This document shows, piece after piece, positions 1-5,151 of a DNA stretch of 5,176 nucleotides. The translations under genes were made by a program, and so were the position numbers. The notes beneath the pieces were generated by a model, which was not told the origin of the DNA, searched no databases, and was given only the letters and a program-made list of their open reading frames with translations. Within the stretch, counting starts at the first letter, position 1; the number at the start of each line of letters is the position of its first letter. The stretch is from contig JAGBSR010000092.1 of NCBI GenBank assembly GCA_017631745.1, forward strand, positions 1-5,176, given 5' to 3'. Source of the DNA: Clostridia bacterium (lineage in GTDB: Bacteria; Bacillota; Clostridia; Oscillospirales; Acutalibacteraceae).

Positions 1-61
1 ACCCTTCCGTGTGCCCATCGCTCGTCTTGCAGCAGCTCAGGCAGCAATCGCAAACAAATAA
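1..61 (+). CDS. ppdK: Pyruvate, phosphate dikinase, C-terminal end only (partial)
   Basis: Only the last 19 codons are in the window, read from base 2 to a TAA at 59-61. The peptide contains FRVPIARLAAAQAA, the very end of the PEP/pyruvate-binding TIM-barrel domain of pyruvate phosphate dikinase. From memory, the Clostridium symbiosum enzyme ends in nearly the same sequence, and plant PPDK shares FRVPIARLAAAQ. The enzyme (EC 2.7.9.1) interconverts pyruvate + ATP + Pi and PEP + AMP + PPi in the cytoplasm, and many anaerobic Firmicutes use it in PPi-linked glycolysis or gluconeogenesis. The gene starts outside the window, so its length and its phosphohistidine and ATP-grasp domains cannot be checked. 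It is followed at once by an intrinsic terminator, so it is not cotranscribed with the downstream genes by default. Confidence 0.92.
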   Translation, partial: PFRVPIARLAAAQAAIANK

Positions 62-79
62 TCTGTTTCAATAACAGTT

Positions 80-110
80 CAGCCCGTCGATTTTCGGCGG
101 GCTGTTTTTT
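80..110 (+). terminator. Intrinsic terminator after ppdK
   Basis: CAGCCCGTCG (80-89) pairs with CGGCGGGCTG (95-104), giving a 10-bp stem with one G-U wobble (87/97) and a 5-nt loop. Six T residues follow directly (105-110). It begins 18 nt after the ppdK stop. This is a textbook rho-independent terminator and separates ppdK from the genes to its right. Confidence 0.95.
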
Positions 111-290
111 GTGTATGAAAACGCGGCGCTTAATATGAAGTGTATGTGTTGAGCATAGTTTATTTGGAATTTATCTAACTCAGTTAATAATATGTTTATA
201 AAAAATAATAAACAAATTGTGTAGTATGCTGCCATAATGAAAATCGATATATTTAATTGTTTTGTTTAATAAGTCGAATTGAATGTCTAA
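111..290. other. AT-rich non-coding spacer with weak promoter candidates
   Basis: No reading frame with a ribosome binding site is visible between the ppdK terminator and the site at 291. The stretch is very AT-rich and includes a perfect 7-bp inverted repeat, TGTTTAT (193-199) and ATAAACA (208-214), with an 8-nt spacer. A weak SigA-like pair, TTGGAA (164-169) and TAATAT (188-193) at 18 nt spacing, matches consensus at only 4 of 6 bases in each hexamer. Some promoter is expected here because a terminator lies upstream and a ribosome binding site downstream, but none is convincing. Confidence 0.4.
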
Positions 291-305
291 AGGAGAAAAA
301 ATATG
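291..305 (+). promoter_or_regulatory. Strong ribosome binding site and ATG in front of the broken ligase
   Basis: AGGAG at 291-295 lies 7 nt before an ATG at 303-305, the same style of initiation site as the intact genes downstream. The ATG opens a frame of 59 codons that stops at a TAA at 480-482 and shows no family resemblance. The recognisable ligase sequence is in a different frame from about 335 on. The site therefore looks like the original translation start of a gene whose interior has been lost. Confidence 0.6.
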
Positions 306-643
306 ATATCAGCAGCAAACAATCTTAACTGTGTAGAGTTTCCGATATCGAGAGAGTTGTTGATGAATTCCCGGAAATCAATGAATGCTGTGCAACTCAG
401 GGTTGGGATAACGGCAGATCAATGGTTCGTCTGTATGCTTCACTTCATAATAAGAATATTGATACTGAAGCTCTTAAGGTAAAAATCAGTGCAACCTTTG
501 AAAAGGAATTCTCAAAGTTCTATGTACCCAGAGATTTCGTGTTTATGGATGAGCTTCCTCAGACACCTCTTTTGAAGATTGACTTTATGAAGCTTATCGA
601 TGCAGACCCCGAAAAAGTAAGAGCAGTGGGGAAAATTTCATAA
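303..643 (+). pseudogene. Remnant of an AMP-forming acyl-CoA synthetase (C-terminal subdomain only)
   Basis: One frame, open from 329 to the TAA at 641-643, encodes the C-terminal subdomain of an adenylate-forming acyl-CoA synthetase. It begins with RVSDIERVVDEFPEI (from about 335), the usual opening of this subdomain after the hinge. It ends with YVPRDFVFMDELPQTPLLKID, where the Lys at 575-577 is at the place of the catalytic A10 lysine; the usual Gly before it is Leu. The large N-terminal ATP- and acid-binding domain, roughly 400 residues in intact members, is missing. The frame has a stop at 326-328 and no good start before the ATG at 422, which lacks a clear ribosome binding site and lies inside the subdomain. 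The well-placed ATG at 303 is in another frame. I infer an internal deletion joining the old start region to the C-terminal part. An intact ligase next to a 2-oxoacid:ferredoxin oxidoreductase would fit activation of carboxylic acids for reductive carboxylation. Alternatively it is an assembly error. Confidence 0.75.
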
Positions 644-644
644 A

Positions 645-657
645 TTTGTTACACAAA
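645..657. repeat. Short inverted repeat TTTGT-TAC-ACAAA
   Basis: TTTGT (645-649) and ACAAA (653-657) flank a 3-nt spacer just after the ligase remnant stop. The same TTTGT/ACAAA core recurs in the larger palindrome at 659-686. The centres are about 21-22 bp apart, close to two turns of B-DNA, as expected for tandem operator sites on one DNA face. Functional assignment is inference; arms this short also occur by chance in AT-rich DNA. Confidence 0.3.
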
Positions 658-658
658 G

Positions 659-686
659 CCTGAGTTTGTACATTTACAAACCCAGG
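659..686. promoter_or_regulatory. Candidate operator: 12-bp inverted repeat over the -35 of the oxidoreductase operon
   Basis: CCTGAGTTTGTA (659-670) and TACAAACCCAGG (675-686) are inverted repeats with 11 of 12 positions complementary (A663/C682 mismatch), separated by CATT. The right arm contains most of the -35 hexamer (673-678), so a bound dimer would be expected to block RNA polymerase. A terminator role is unlikely because CCCC rather than a T-run follows and the promoter -10 comes right after. Spacing of the half-sites resembles a Rex operator, but the bases differ from the TTGTTAA-N4-TTAACAA consensus, so the regulator is not assigned. Confidence 0.5.
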
Positions 687-701
687 CCCCTGTGCTATAA
701 T
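673..701 (+). promoter_or_regulatory. SigA-type promoter of the 2-oxoacid:ferredoxin oxidoreductase operon
   Basis: TTTACA (673-678) is a 5/6 match to the -35 consensus. It is followed after exactly 17 nt by a perfect TATAAT (696-701), which is preceded by TGC (693-695) as an extended -10. Transcription would start near 708, giving a leader of about 48 nt before the ferredoxin ATG at 756. A second extended -10, TGTTATAAT (707-715), lies just downstream without a good -35 and could be a secondary start. Confidence 0.8.
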
Positions 702-755
702 CATAATGTTATAATTAAAATTCCTTATAAAGTAAGTTAAAGGAGACAGTTCCAA

Positions 756-962
756 ATGATTACCATTAATTCACTGATGTGCAAGGGCTGCGGTTACTGC
801 ATCAGATTCTGCCCCAAGCACATATTGGAAATGGGTAAAGAAAGATCAGCCAAGGGCTTTTTCTATCCCGTGAATATTGATAAAGATGCCTGCACATCCT
901 GTGGCATCTGTGCTTTGATGTGCCCCGAAGCGGCTATTGAAGTATCGGATAAGGAGGCGTAA
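756..962 (+). CDS. 2-oxoacid:ferredoxin oxidoreductase, ferredoxin-like delta subunit (2x[4Fe-4S])
   Basis: This 68-residue protein has two complete [4Fe-4S] motifs of the CxxCxxCxxxCP type: C9, C12, C15, C19-P20 and C46, C49, C52, C56-P57. The motifs are linked by a short segment including GFFYPVN, seen in delta subunits (KorD/VorD type). It would carry electrons from the thiamine-diphosphate site of the alpha/beta subunits to soluble ferredoxin, in the cytoplasm. AGGAG at 741-745 sits 10 nt before the ATG. It is the first gene of the four-gene operon; its stop is 2 nt before the alpha-subunit ATG, and the alpha ribosome binding site lies within its last codons. Free-standing two-cluster ferredoxins look alike, but the position makes the subunit role very likely. 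Confidence 0.9.
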   Translation: MITINSLMCKGCGYCIRFCPKHILEMGKERSAKGFFYPVNIDKDACTSCGICALMCPEAAIEVSDKEA

Positions 963-964
963 AA

Positions 965-2032
965 ATGGAAAAGAAATTTATGAAGGGCTGTGAAGCTATT
1001 GCCGAAGCTGCTGTAAGAGGCGGCTGCCGTTTCTTTGCAGGCTACCCTATCACTCCTCAGAATGAAATCCCCGAATATCTTTCATGGCGACTTCCTCAGG
1101 TCGGCGGTGCATTTGTGCAGGGCGAAAGCGAGGTTGCATCAATCAATATGGTTTACGGTGCAGCTGCAACAGGCAAGCGCGCTCTCACAAGCTCATCAGG
1201 CCCCGGTATCAGTCTTAAGGCTGAGGGTATCTCATATCTTGCATCGGCTCAGCTGCCTGCTGTTATTGTGAATATCTCAAGAGGCGGCCCCGGTCTCGGC
1301 TCAATTCAGCCGGCTCAGTCAGACTATCTCCAGGCAACAAAAGCTCTCGGTCACGGCGGCTTCAGAGCTATGGTGTTTGCTCCCGCTACCTTACAGGAAG
1401 CAGTTGATCTGACATATAACGCGTGGGAATATGCTGAAAGATACAGAAACCCTGTTATGATTCTTATGGACGGCTGTCTTGGTGCCATTATGGAAGAGGT
1501 TGAGTTCCCCGAAATGAAAGAGCTCACTGCCGACAATGTTAAAGAATGGTGTCTCGACAGAATAGACGGCAGAGAAGACGACCATATGATTACTCCCATC
1601 CTCCCCGAACCCTTACTCGAAAAGCTCAACATCGGCAAGGGCATGCAGTATAAGATGTGGGAAAAGCTCGACACTAAGGTTGAAGAGTTTATGCTCGAGG
1701 ATGCAGAATATGTTGTTGTGGCTTACGGTATTGCCGCAAGAGTAGCAAAAGAAGCAGTGCTCAGGCTCAGAGAAGAGGGCTGCAAGATAGGCATGGTACG
1801 CCCCATCACTCTTTATCCCTTCCCCAAGGCAAGCCTTAACAATCTCGATTACACCAAGGTAAAGGGTGTTATTGATATAGAAATGACCATTCCTGCTCAG
1901 ATGCGCGAGGATATTGAGCTTCAGGTTAAAGACCGCTGTCCCGTATATGAATACGGCAGAAGCGGCGGTATGCTCCTTGACGACGACGGCGTATATGAAG
2001 CTATTGCTAAAATTGTAAAGGGAGGAGAATAA
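965..2032 (+). CDS. vorB: 2-oxoacid:ferredoxin oxidoreductase, alpha subunit (VorB/KorA type)
   Basis: This 355-residue protein is the pyrimidine-binding half of a thiamine-diphosphate 2-oxoacid:ferredoxin oxidoreductase. It oxidatively decarboxylates a 2-oxoacid with CoA to acyl-CoA + CO2 and reduced ferredoxin, or runs in reverse. Visible family marks are GYPITP (26-31), the QGESE segment (52-56) with glutamates where the family contacts the ThDP pyrimidine ring, TSSSGPG (75-81), and a GGPGLGS-IQPAQSDY segment further on. After about residue 190 comes a linker, then a C-terminal domain (about 240-350) of transketolase C-terminal type. The length suits separate-subunit VorB/KorA proteins; indolepyruvate enzymes have a longer alpha chain with a fused ferredoxin. 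The start is fixed by AAGGAGG (951-957), 7 nt upstream. The substrate (branched-chain 2-oxoacids versus 2-oxoglutarate) cannot be settled from motifs; the symbol follows the common name for proteins of this size and order. Confidence 0.88.
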   Translation: MEKKFMKGCEAIAEAAVRGGCRFFAGYPITPQNEIPEYLSWRLPQVGGAFVQGESEVASINMVYGAAATGKRALTSSSGPGISLKAEGISYLASAQLPAVIVNISRGGPGLGSIQPAQSDYLQATKALGHGGFRAMVFAPATLQEAVDLTYNAWEYAERYRNPVMILMDGCLGAIMEEVEFPEMKELTADNVKEWCLDRIDGREDDHMITPILPEPLLEKLNIGKGMQYKMWEKLDTKVEEFMLEDAEYVVVAYGIAARVAKEAVLRLREEGCKIGMVRPITLYPFPKASLNNLDYTKVKGVIDIEMTIPAQMREDIELQVKDRCPVYEYGRSGGMLLDDDGVYEAIAKIVKGGE

Positions 2033-2034
2033 TT

Positions 2035-2778
2035 ATGGCAGAGTACAAAAGACCTCAATCCCTCAAGCCTATGGCAACCCCCTACTGCCCCGGATGTCTT
2101 CACGCTCTTGCAACAAGACTTGTTGCCGATGTAATCGATGAGCTTCAGCAGTCACAGAATGCAATCAATGTTGTATCAGTAGGTTGCAGCGCCCTCAACC
2201 TTTACACCTGGAAGGGCGACGTTATCGGTGCCGCTCACGGCAGAGCTCCCGCAGTTGCAACAGGTATCAAGAGATGTCTTCCCGACAGACTTGTTTTCAC
2301 CTATCAGGGCGACGGTGACCTTGCCGCTATCGGTCTTGCTGAGATTATGTCTGCAGCAAACCGCGGTGAAAACTTCACTGTTATTTTCGCAAACAACCAG
2401 ACCTACGGTATGACCGGCGGTCAGATGGCTCCCACTACTCTCATCGGTCAGAAATCAACAACAACTCCCTTCGGCAGAGACCCTATGACAACAGGTTATC
2501 CTCTTAAGATGTGCGAGCTTATGGCAGTACTCGAAGCACCGGTATTTGTTGCAAGATATGCCCTCAACTCCCCCAAGGGCGTTATGGACGCCAAGAAGGG
2601 CATCAGAAAAGCCTTCGAGCTTCAGATGGCAGGCAAGGGCTTCACATTTATCGAGCTTCTCACAAACTGTCCCACAAACTGGGGTATGGGTCCCATCGAC
2701 ACTCTCGAGTATATGAACACAAACACTATCCCCTACTTTAAACCGGGCATTTATAAAGATAAGGAGAGTGAAGCATAA
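2035..2778 (+). CDS. 2-oxoacid:ferredoxin oxidoreductase, beta subunit (thiamine diphosphate-binding, KorB/VorA type)
   Basis: This 247-residue protein supplies the diphosphate-binding half of the ThDP site. Near the N-terminus is CPGC (18-21) with H23, conserved in beta subunits of this family. Next come GCS (50-52) and HGR (68-70). The ThDP/Mg motif runs from GDGD (92-95) to NNQTYGMTGGQ (120-130), with the expected spacing of about 25-30 residues. The segment PTTLIGQKSTTTPFGRDP follows, as in KorB/VorA proteins. It has no additional cluster-binding domain, so electrons must pass to the separate ferredoxin subunit. The ribosome binding site GGGAGGAG (2020-2027) overlaps the end of the alpha gene, 2 nt separate the two genes, and its stop overlaps the gamma start by one base (TAATG). 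This tight packing implies translational coupling. Confidence 0.9.
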   Translation: MAEYKRPQSLKPMATPYCPGCLHALATRLVADVIDELQQSQNAINVVSVGCSALNLYTWKGDVIGAAHGRAPAVATGIKRCLPDRLVFTYQGDGDLAAIGLAEIMSAANRGENFTVIFANNQTYGMTGGQMAPTTLIGQKSTTTPFGRDPMTTGYPLKMCELMAVLEAPVFVARYALNSPKGVMDAKKGIRKAFELQMAGKGFTFIELLTNCPTNWGMGPIDTLEYMNTNTIPYFKPGIYKDKESEA

Positions 2779-3317
2779 TGAAACAGTCCTTCGTATTTTC
2801 AGGCTCAGGCGGTCAGGGTATTATGAGCGCAGGCATCACTCTTGCTCAGACTGCTATAGCTATGCAGAAGCATTCCACCTTCCTTCCCGAGTACGGCCCG
2901 GAACAGAGAGGCGGCAGTGCCAAGTGTACGGTTATTATCAGCGACGCTGAAATCATTTCACCTCTTCCCAAAAAGTGCGACACTCTCATCGCAATGAACG
3001 AGCTTGCATATGCCAAGTTTATAGGTGATGTGAAAGAAGGCGGCACAGTAGTTGTAAACTCAAGCAGAGTAAAGACAACTGCAAGAGACGATGTGAAGAC
3101 AATTTCCGTGCCCGTTGACGATGTTGCTCTCGAGCTCGGCAATGTCAAGGTTGCCAATACAGTACTCATCGGCGTGCTCATCGGCGCAACAGGCATCATC
3201 AGCAAGGATGTTGTTATTGCCGCACTGAGTAAGAAATTCAAAGAAAAAAGCCCCGCAATTATGGAGCTTAATATCGCAGCTATTGAAAAGGGTATTGAAC
3301 TCGGCTCAAAGGCGTGA
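2778..3317 (+). CDS. 2-oxoacid:ferredoxin oxidoreductase, gamma subunit (KorC type)
   Basis: This 179-residue protein is the gamma (catalytic-domain gamma/epsilon) subunit of the same complex, the part that in pyruvate:ferredoxin oxidoreductase forms domain III. It opens with a nucleotide-fold-like glycine-rich loop, FSGSGGQGIMSAG (7-19). Then comes the family signature YGPEQRGGSAKC (39-50), and a beta-alpha body continues to the end. Its length is normal for KorC/VorC subunits. The ATG overlaps the beta stop by one base, with AAGGAG at 2761-2766 serving initiation. It ends in two in-frame stops in a row, TGA TAA (3315-3320), then a terminator 24 nt further on, so it is the last gene of the operon. 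All four subunits appear intact, with no frameshift or missing motif. Confidence 0.9.
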   Translation: MKQSFVFSGSGGQGIMSAGITLAQTAIAMQKHSTFLPEYGPEQRGGSAKCTVIISDAEIISPLPKKCDTLIAMNELAYAKFIGDVKEGGTVVVNSSRVKTTARDDVKTISVPVDDVALELGNVKVANTVLIGVLIGATGIISKDVVIAALSKKFKEKSPAIMELNIAAIEKGIELGSKA

Positions 3318-3343
3318 TAAAACTGAATATAAAAGCAGAAATA

Positions 3344-3385
3344 GCGGAGCGTTCGTAAGAGCGCTCCGCAGTTTTATTTGTCTTT
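3344..3385 (+). terminator. Intrinsic terminator of the oxidoreductase operon
   Basis: GCGGAGCGTTC (3344-3354) pairs with GAGCGCTCCGC (3359-3369): an 11-bp stem with one T-G wobble (3352/3361), closed by a GTAA tetraloop of GNRA type. A T-rich tract follows (GTTTTATTTGTCTTT, 3371-3385). The upstream AAAACTG (3319-3325) could extend the stem by pairing with CAGTTTT (3369-3375), though a large bulge would be needed. Confidence 0.9.
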
Positions 3386-3427
3386 AGAAAGCTTCATTCT
3401 ATGGCAAGGCAAAGGAGTAAAAAGCAG

Positions 3428-3447
3428 TTAATGTAAAGACACATTAA
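3428..3447. repeat. Inverted repeat TTAATGT-N6-ACATTAA upstream of the lipoprotein promoter
   Basis: TTAATGT (3428-3434) and ACATTAA (3441-3447) are perfect 7-bp inverted arms with a 6-nt spacer. The 20-bp span is typical of a dimeric regulator site, and it lies 14-33 bp upstream of the proposed -35 hexamer, where an activator could bind. This is inference from position and symmetry; a chance palindrome in AT-rich DNA is possible. Confidence 0.3.
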
Positions 3448-3460
3448 ATTTAACAAACGA

Positions 3461-3489
3461 TTGATTTTTCCGTTAAAATATGGTAAATT
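3461..3489 (+). promoter_or_regulatory. Candidate promoter of the lipoprotein gene
   Basis: TTGATT (3461-3466, 4/6 of the -35 consensus) is separated by 17 nt from TAAATT (3484-3489, 4/6 of the -10 consensus). The latter is preceded by TGG as an extended -10 (3481-3483). Transcription would start near 3496, leaving a leader of about 180 nt. The match is moderate; it is the best SigA-like pair I found between the operon terminator and the start codon. Confidence 0.4.
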
Positions 3490-3529
3490 ATTCTTGCAAC
3501 AACAAATCTTCATATTAACTCATATGTCA

Positions 3530-3556
3530 GGCACGCTTTCTTTGATAAAGTGTGTC
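3530..3556 (+). promoter_or_regulatory. Leader hairpin upstream of the lipoprotein gene
   Basis: GGCACGCTTT (3530-3539) pairs with AAAGTGTGTC (3547-3556): ten contiguous pairs including two G-U wobbles, around a 7-nt loop. It lies inside the predicted untranslated leader, about 120 nt before the start codon. The sequence after it (TCTGTTTAATC) has too few T residues for a clear terminator. It might stabilise the transcript or form part of a regulatory leader; no known riboswitch was recognised. Confidence 0.3.
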
Positions 3557-3660
3557 TCTGTTTAATCATTTATACAGTGAGAATTAAGATTTGTGCCGCA
3601 GCAAATGAGATGTATTTTACGCTGCATTTCATTTGGAACACACTTTTTGTTTATTCGTTT

Positions 3661-3667
3661 AAAGGAG
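3661..3667 (+). promoter_or_regulatory. Ribosome binding site that decides the lipoprotein start
   Basis: AAAGGAG (3661-3667) lies 8 nt before the ATG at 3676 but only 2 nt before an in-frame ATG at 3670, which is too close for initiation. This selects 3676 as the start, which also puts the signal peptide at the very N-terminus. Confidence 0.8.
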
Positions 3668-3675
3668 AGATGTTT

Positions 3676-5151
3676 ATGTGTAAAAAGATTAGTGCTGTTT
3701 TAATCTGCTTTGTAATATTATTTTCTTTTGTTTCGTGCGGTTTTGCTGACGAAAATTCAGATGAAGCAGATACTAACAAGGTATTTGAAGTCGGTAAAAC
3801 TTTGTATGAATGTGACAAGTTTGAATTGTCTTGTGTGAAAATATCTTCAGACGGCATAGAGTTTAATTGTAAAAATAAAACTGATGAAGAAATAAAAATT
3901 CATTTAACTGTTGCATTGGACGGAACAGTTGCATCCTTATCAAGTGAAGCAAGCGAAACAACAATTGCTCCCAATAAATCACAAGCCTTTTATATGCACA
4001 GTTCTTTAAAAACAGCCGAACATAAGCTGATGTCTGTAAACGGAACTGCTTTTATTGATAGCGGAAATGTTACTTTTGATGTTTGCGATTTTGACTTGGG
4101 CGGTAAAGAAAATAAAGAAAACCTTGCGAAAGGTGAAACTTATTATTCAACCAAAGATCTCGTTGTTGCATATATCGGTGCAACTGCTCAAGGATTAGAT
4201 TTTAAAGTTATCAACAGCCGAGGAAAGAGCATTACTTTCGGAGCTGATAGTCTTAAAATAAACGGAGAATCTGAAGACTATGATATTAATACTACAACGA
4301 TACCTGCTCATTCACAGGGCGTTTATAGTATTGATATTCTTAGTCACAATGAAAATTACTTTTCAAATCAATTAACTTCTTTTGAATGTGTATTGGAAGC
4401 AAGCATTGACGGAAAAGGTGTAGTTGACAGATTTCCTGTATCTTACAATAAAGACGAAGACACTACAAACAATAAAGAGGAAGACACTGCTACAGAGGAA
4501 ACTACAAATAAAGTTGAATCCACCACGGCAGATAAAGCTACCGAAGGTTTAAGTTATGTCAGTGCGGCAAGATTGTTTGAATCAGAACTGGAAAATTTTT
4601 ATGAGCTGATTTACGATCTGAATAATAACCTCGATTATTATGAAAATAATGATTTTACTGAATTGGAAATCGTAAAAACATATGAGTCTATATGGAAAAA
4701 CATGTCTGATGATGCAAAATCAATTTATATAAACCTTACAATGGAAGCACCTCCTGAATTGTATGAAGATATATGGTATGATTTTGCGGAATGTATGGAA
4801 GAGCTCTCGAATATTTTGGCAAAGGGCACAAACTTAGACACCAATAACGACGACGAATATACGGATGATGAAATAGTAGATGTTATTACAGATATAGGTA
4901 ATGACTTTGTAGAGATTTCCAAAGAAGCTATTGCATTAGCAGAAGAGCTTGGCACCCTTTCTGAGCAGGTTGCAGAAACAGAAGATGAAAGTGAAACAGA
5001 AACTGAATCCGAAACAACAAAAGCATACAGCACCAAGTCTTGTTTAATATGTGGAAAGCAGGCTTCTTACAGTTATTCAGTTACATCTTCCGGCACAACT
5101 GAGTATTATTGTACAGAACATTATGAATTGTTCCAATCACTCTTAAACTAA
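3676..5151 (+). CDS. Predicted lipoprotein with two tandem beta-type repeats and a C-terminal zinc-finger-like tail, function unknown
   Basis: This is a 491-residue protein; I do not recognise a named family. The N-terminus is a lipoprotein signal: a basic KK, a hydrophobic stretch (5-19), then FVSC with the lipidated cysteine at C21, so the protein should be anchored outside the membrane. Residues about 36-255 hold two collinear repeats. G40xT42xY44, G60-I-E-F63, N67 and T95-T-I-A-P-x-x-S102 match G153xT155xY157, G173-L-D-F176, N180 and T207-T-I-P-x-x-S213. They resemble the Ig-like or DUF5067/DUF4352-type beta domains of clostridial lipoproteins, though that is a guess. A Thr/Glu/Asp/Asn-rich linker (258-291) leads to an acidic, mostly helical region (292-431), then a second Glu/Thr/Ser linker. 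The tail has C456-x2-C459 and C479-x2-H482, a likely zinc site. Its own candidate promoter lies upstream, and its DNA is more AT-rich than the operon. A role in envelope binding or sensing is inference. Confidence 0.8.
   Translation: MCKKISAVLICFVILFSFVSCGFADENSDEADTNKVFEVGKTLYECDKFELSCVKISSDGIEFNCKNKTDEEIKIHLTVALDGTVASLSSEASETTIAPNKSQAFYMHSSLKTAEHKLMSVNGTAFIDSGNVTFDVCDFDLGGKENKENLAKGETYYSTKDLVVAYIGATAQGLDFKVINSRGKSITFGADSLKINGESEDYDINTTTIPAHSQGVYSIDILSHNENYFSNQLTSFECVLEASIDGKGVVDRFPVSYNKDEDTTNNKEEDTATEETTNKVESTTADKATEGLSYVSAARLFESELENFYELIYDLNNNLDYYENNDFTELEIVKTYESIWKNMSDDAKSIYINLTMEAPPELYEDIWYDFAECMEELSNILAKGTNLDTNNDDEYTDDEIVDVITDIGNDFVEISKEAIALAEELGTLSEQVAETEDESETETESETTKAYSTKSCLICGKQASYSYSVTSSGTTEYYCTEHYELFQSLLN

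Larger units (their letters stand above)
3386..3660. other. Non-coding spacer upstream of the lipoprotein gene
   Basis: About 275 bases of AT-rich DNA without a supported gene. The lipoprotein frame can be read back to a GTG at 3550, but that extension lacks a ribosome binding site and would put about 42 polar or aromatic residues before an obvious signal peptide, so I treat it as untranslated leader. The spacer holds the inverted repeat at 3428-3447, the promoter candidate at 3461-3489 and the hairpin at 3530-3556. Confidence 0.6.

Noticed and set aside
303..482. 59-codon frame starting at a well-placed ATG with AGGAG upstream
   Set aside because: Its product shows no family resemblance and overlaps the clearly recognisable ligase coding sequence in another frame. 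It is best read as the out-of-frame start of the broken gene rather than a separate small protein, although it could be translated.
659..686. Inverted repeat as a terminator for the ligase remnant
   Set aside because: It is followed by CCCC and then a TATAAT box, with no T-run. Its overlap with a consensus-spaced promoter favours an operator.
659..686. Rex (NADH-responsive) operator
   Set aside because: Overall spacing is similar, but the half-site GTTTGTA departs from the TTGTTAA consensus at several positions, so I do not assign Rex.
3550..3675. Upstream extension of the lipoprotein to a GTG at 3550
   Set aside because: It has no ribosome binding site and the GTG lies within a hairpin. 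The extension would also bury the signal peptide and lipobox behind 42 residues. AAAGGAG at 3661-3667 supports the ATG at 3676.
4444..4548. Repetitive GAAGACACT/ACTACAAA-like DNA as a tandem repeat element
   Set aside because: The repetition comes from a low-complexity Thr/Glu/Asp linker with irregular copies. It is a protein linker, not a defined DNA repeat array.
4725..5036. Long reverse-strand reading frame within the lipoprotein gene (and similar ones inside the oxidoreductase genes)
   Set aside because: These are shadow frames. They lack ribosome binding sites, give low-complexity Ser/Val-rich products from the complement of Glu/Thr codons, and overlap well-supported genes.
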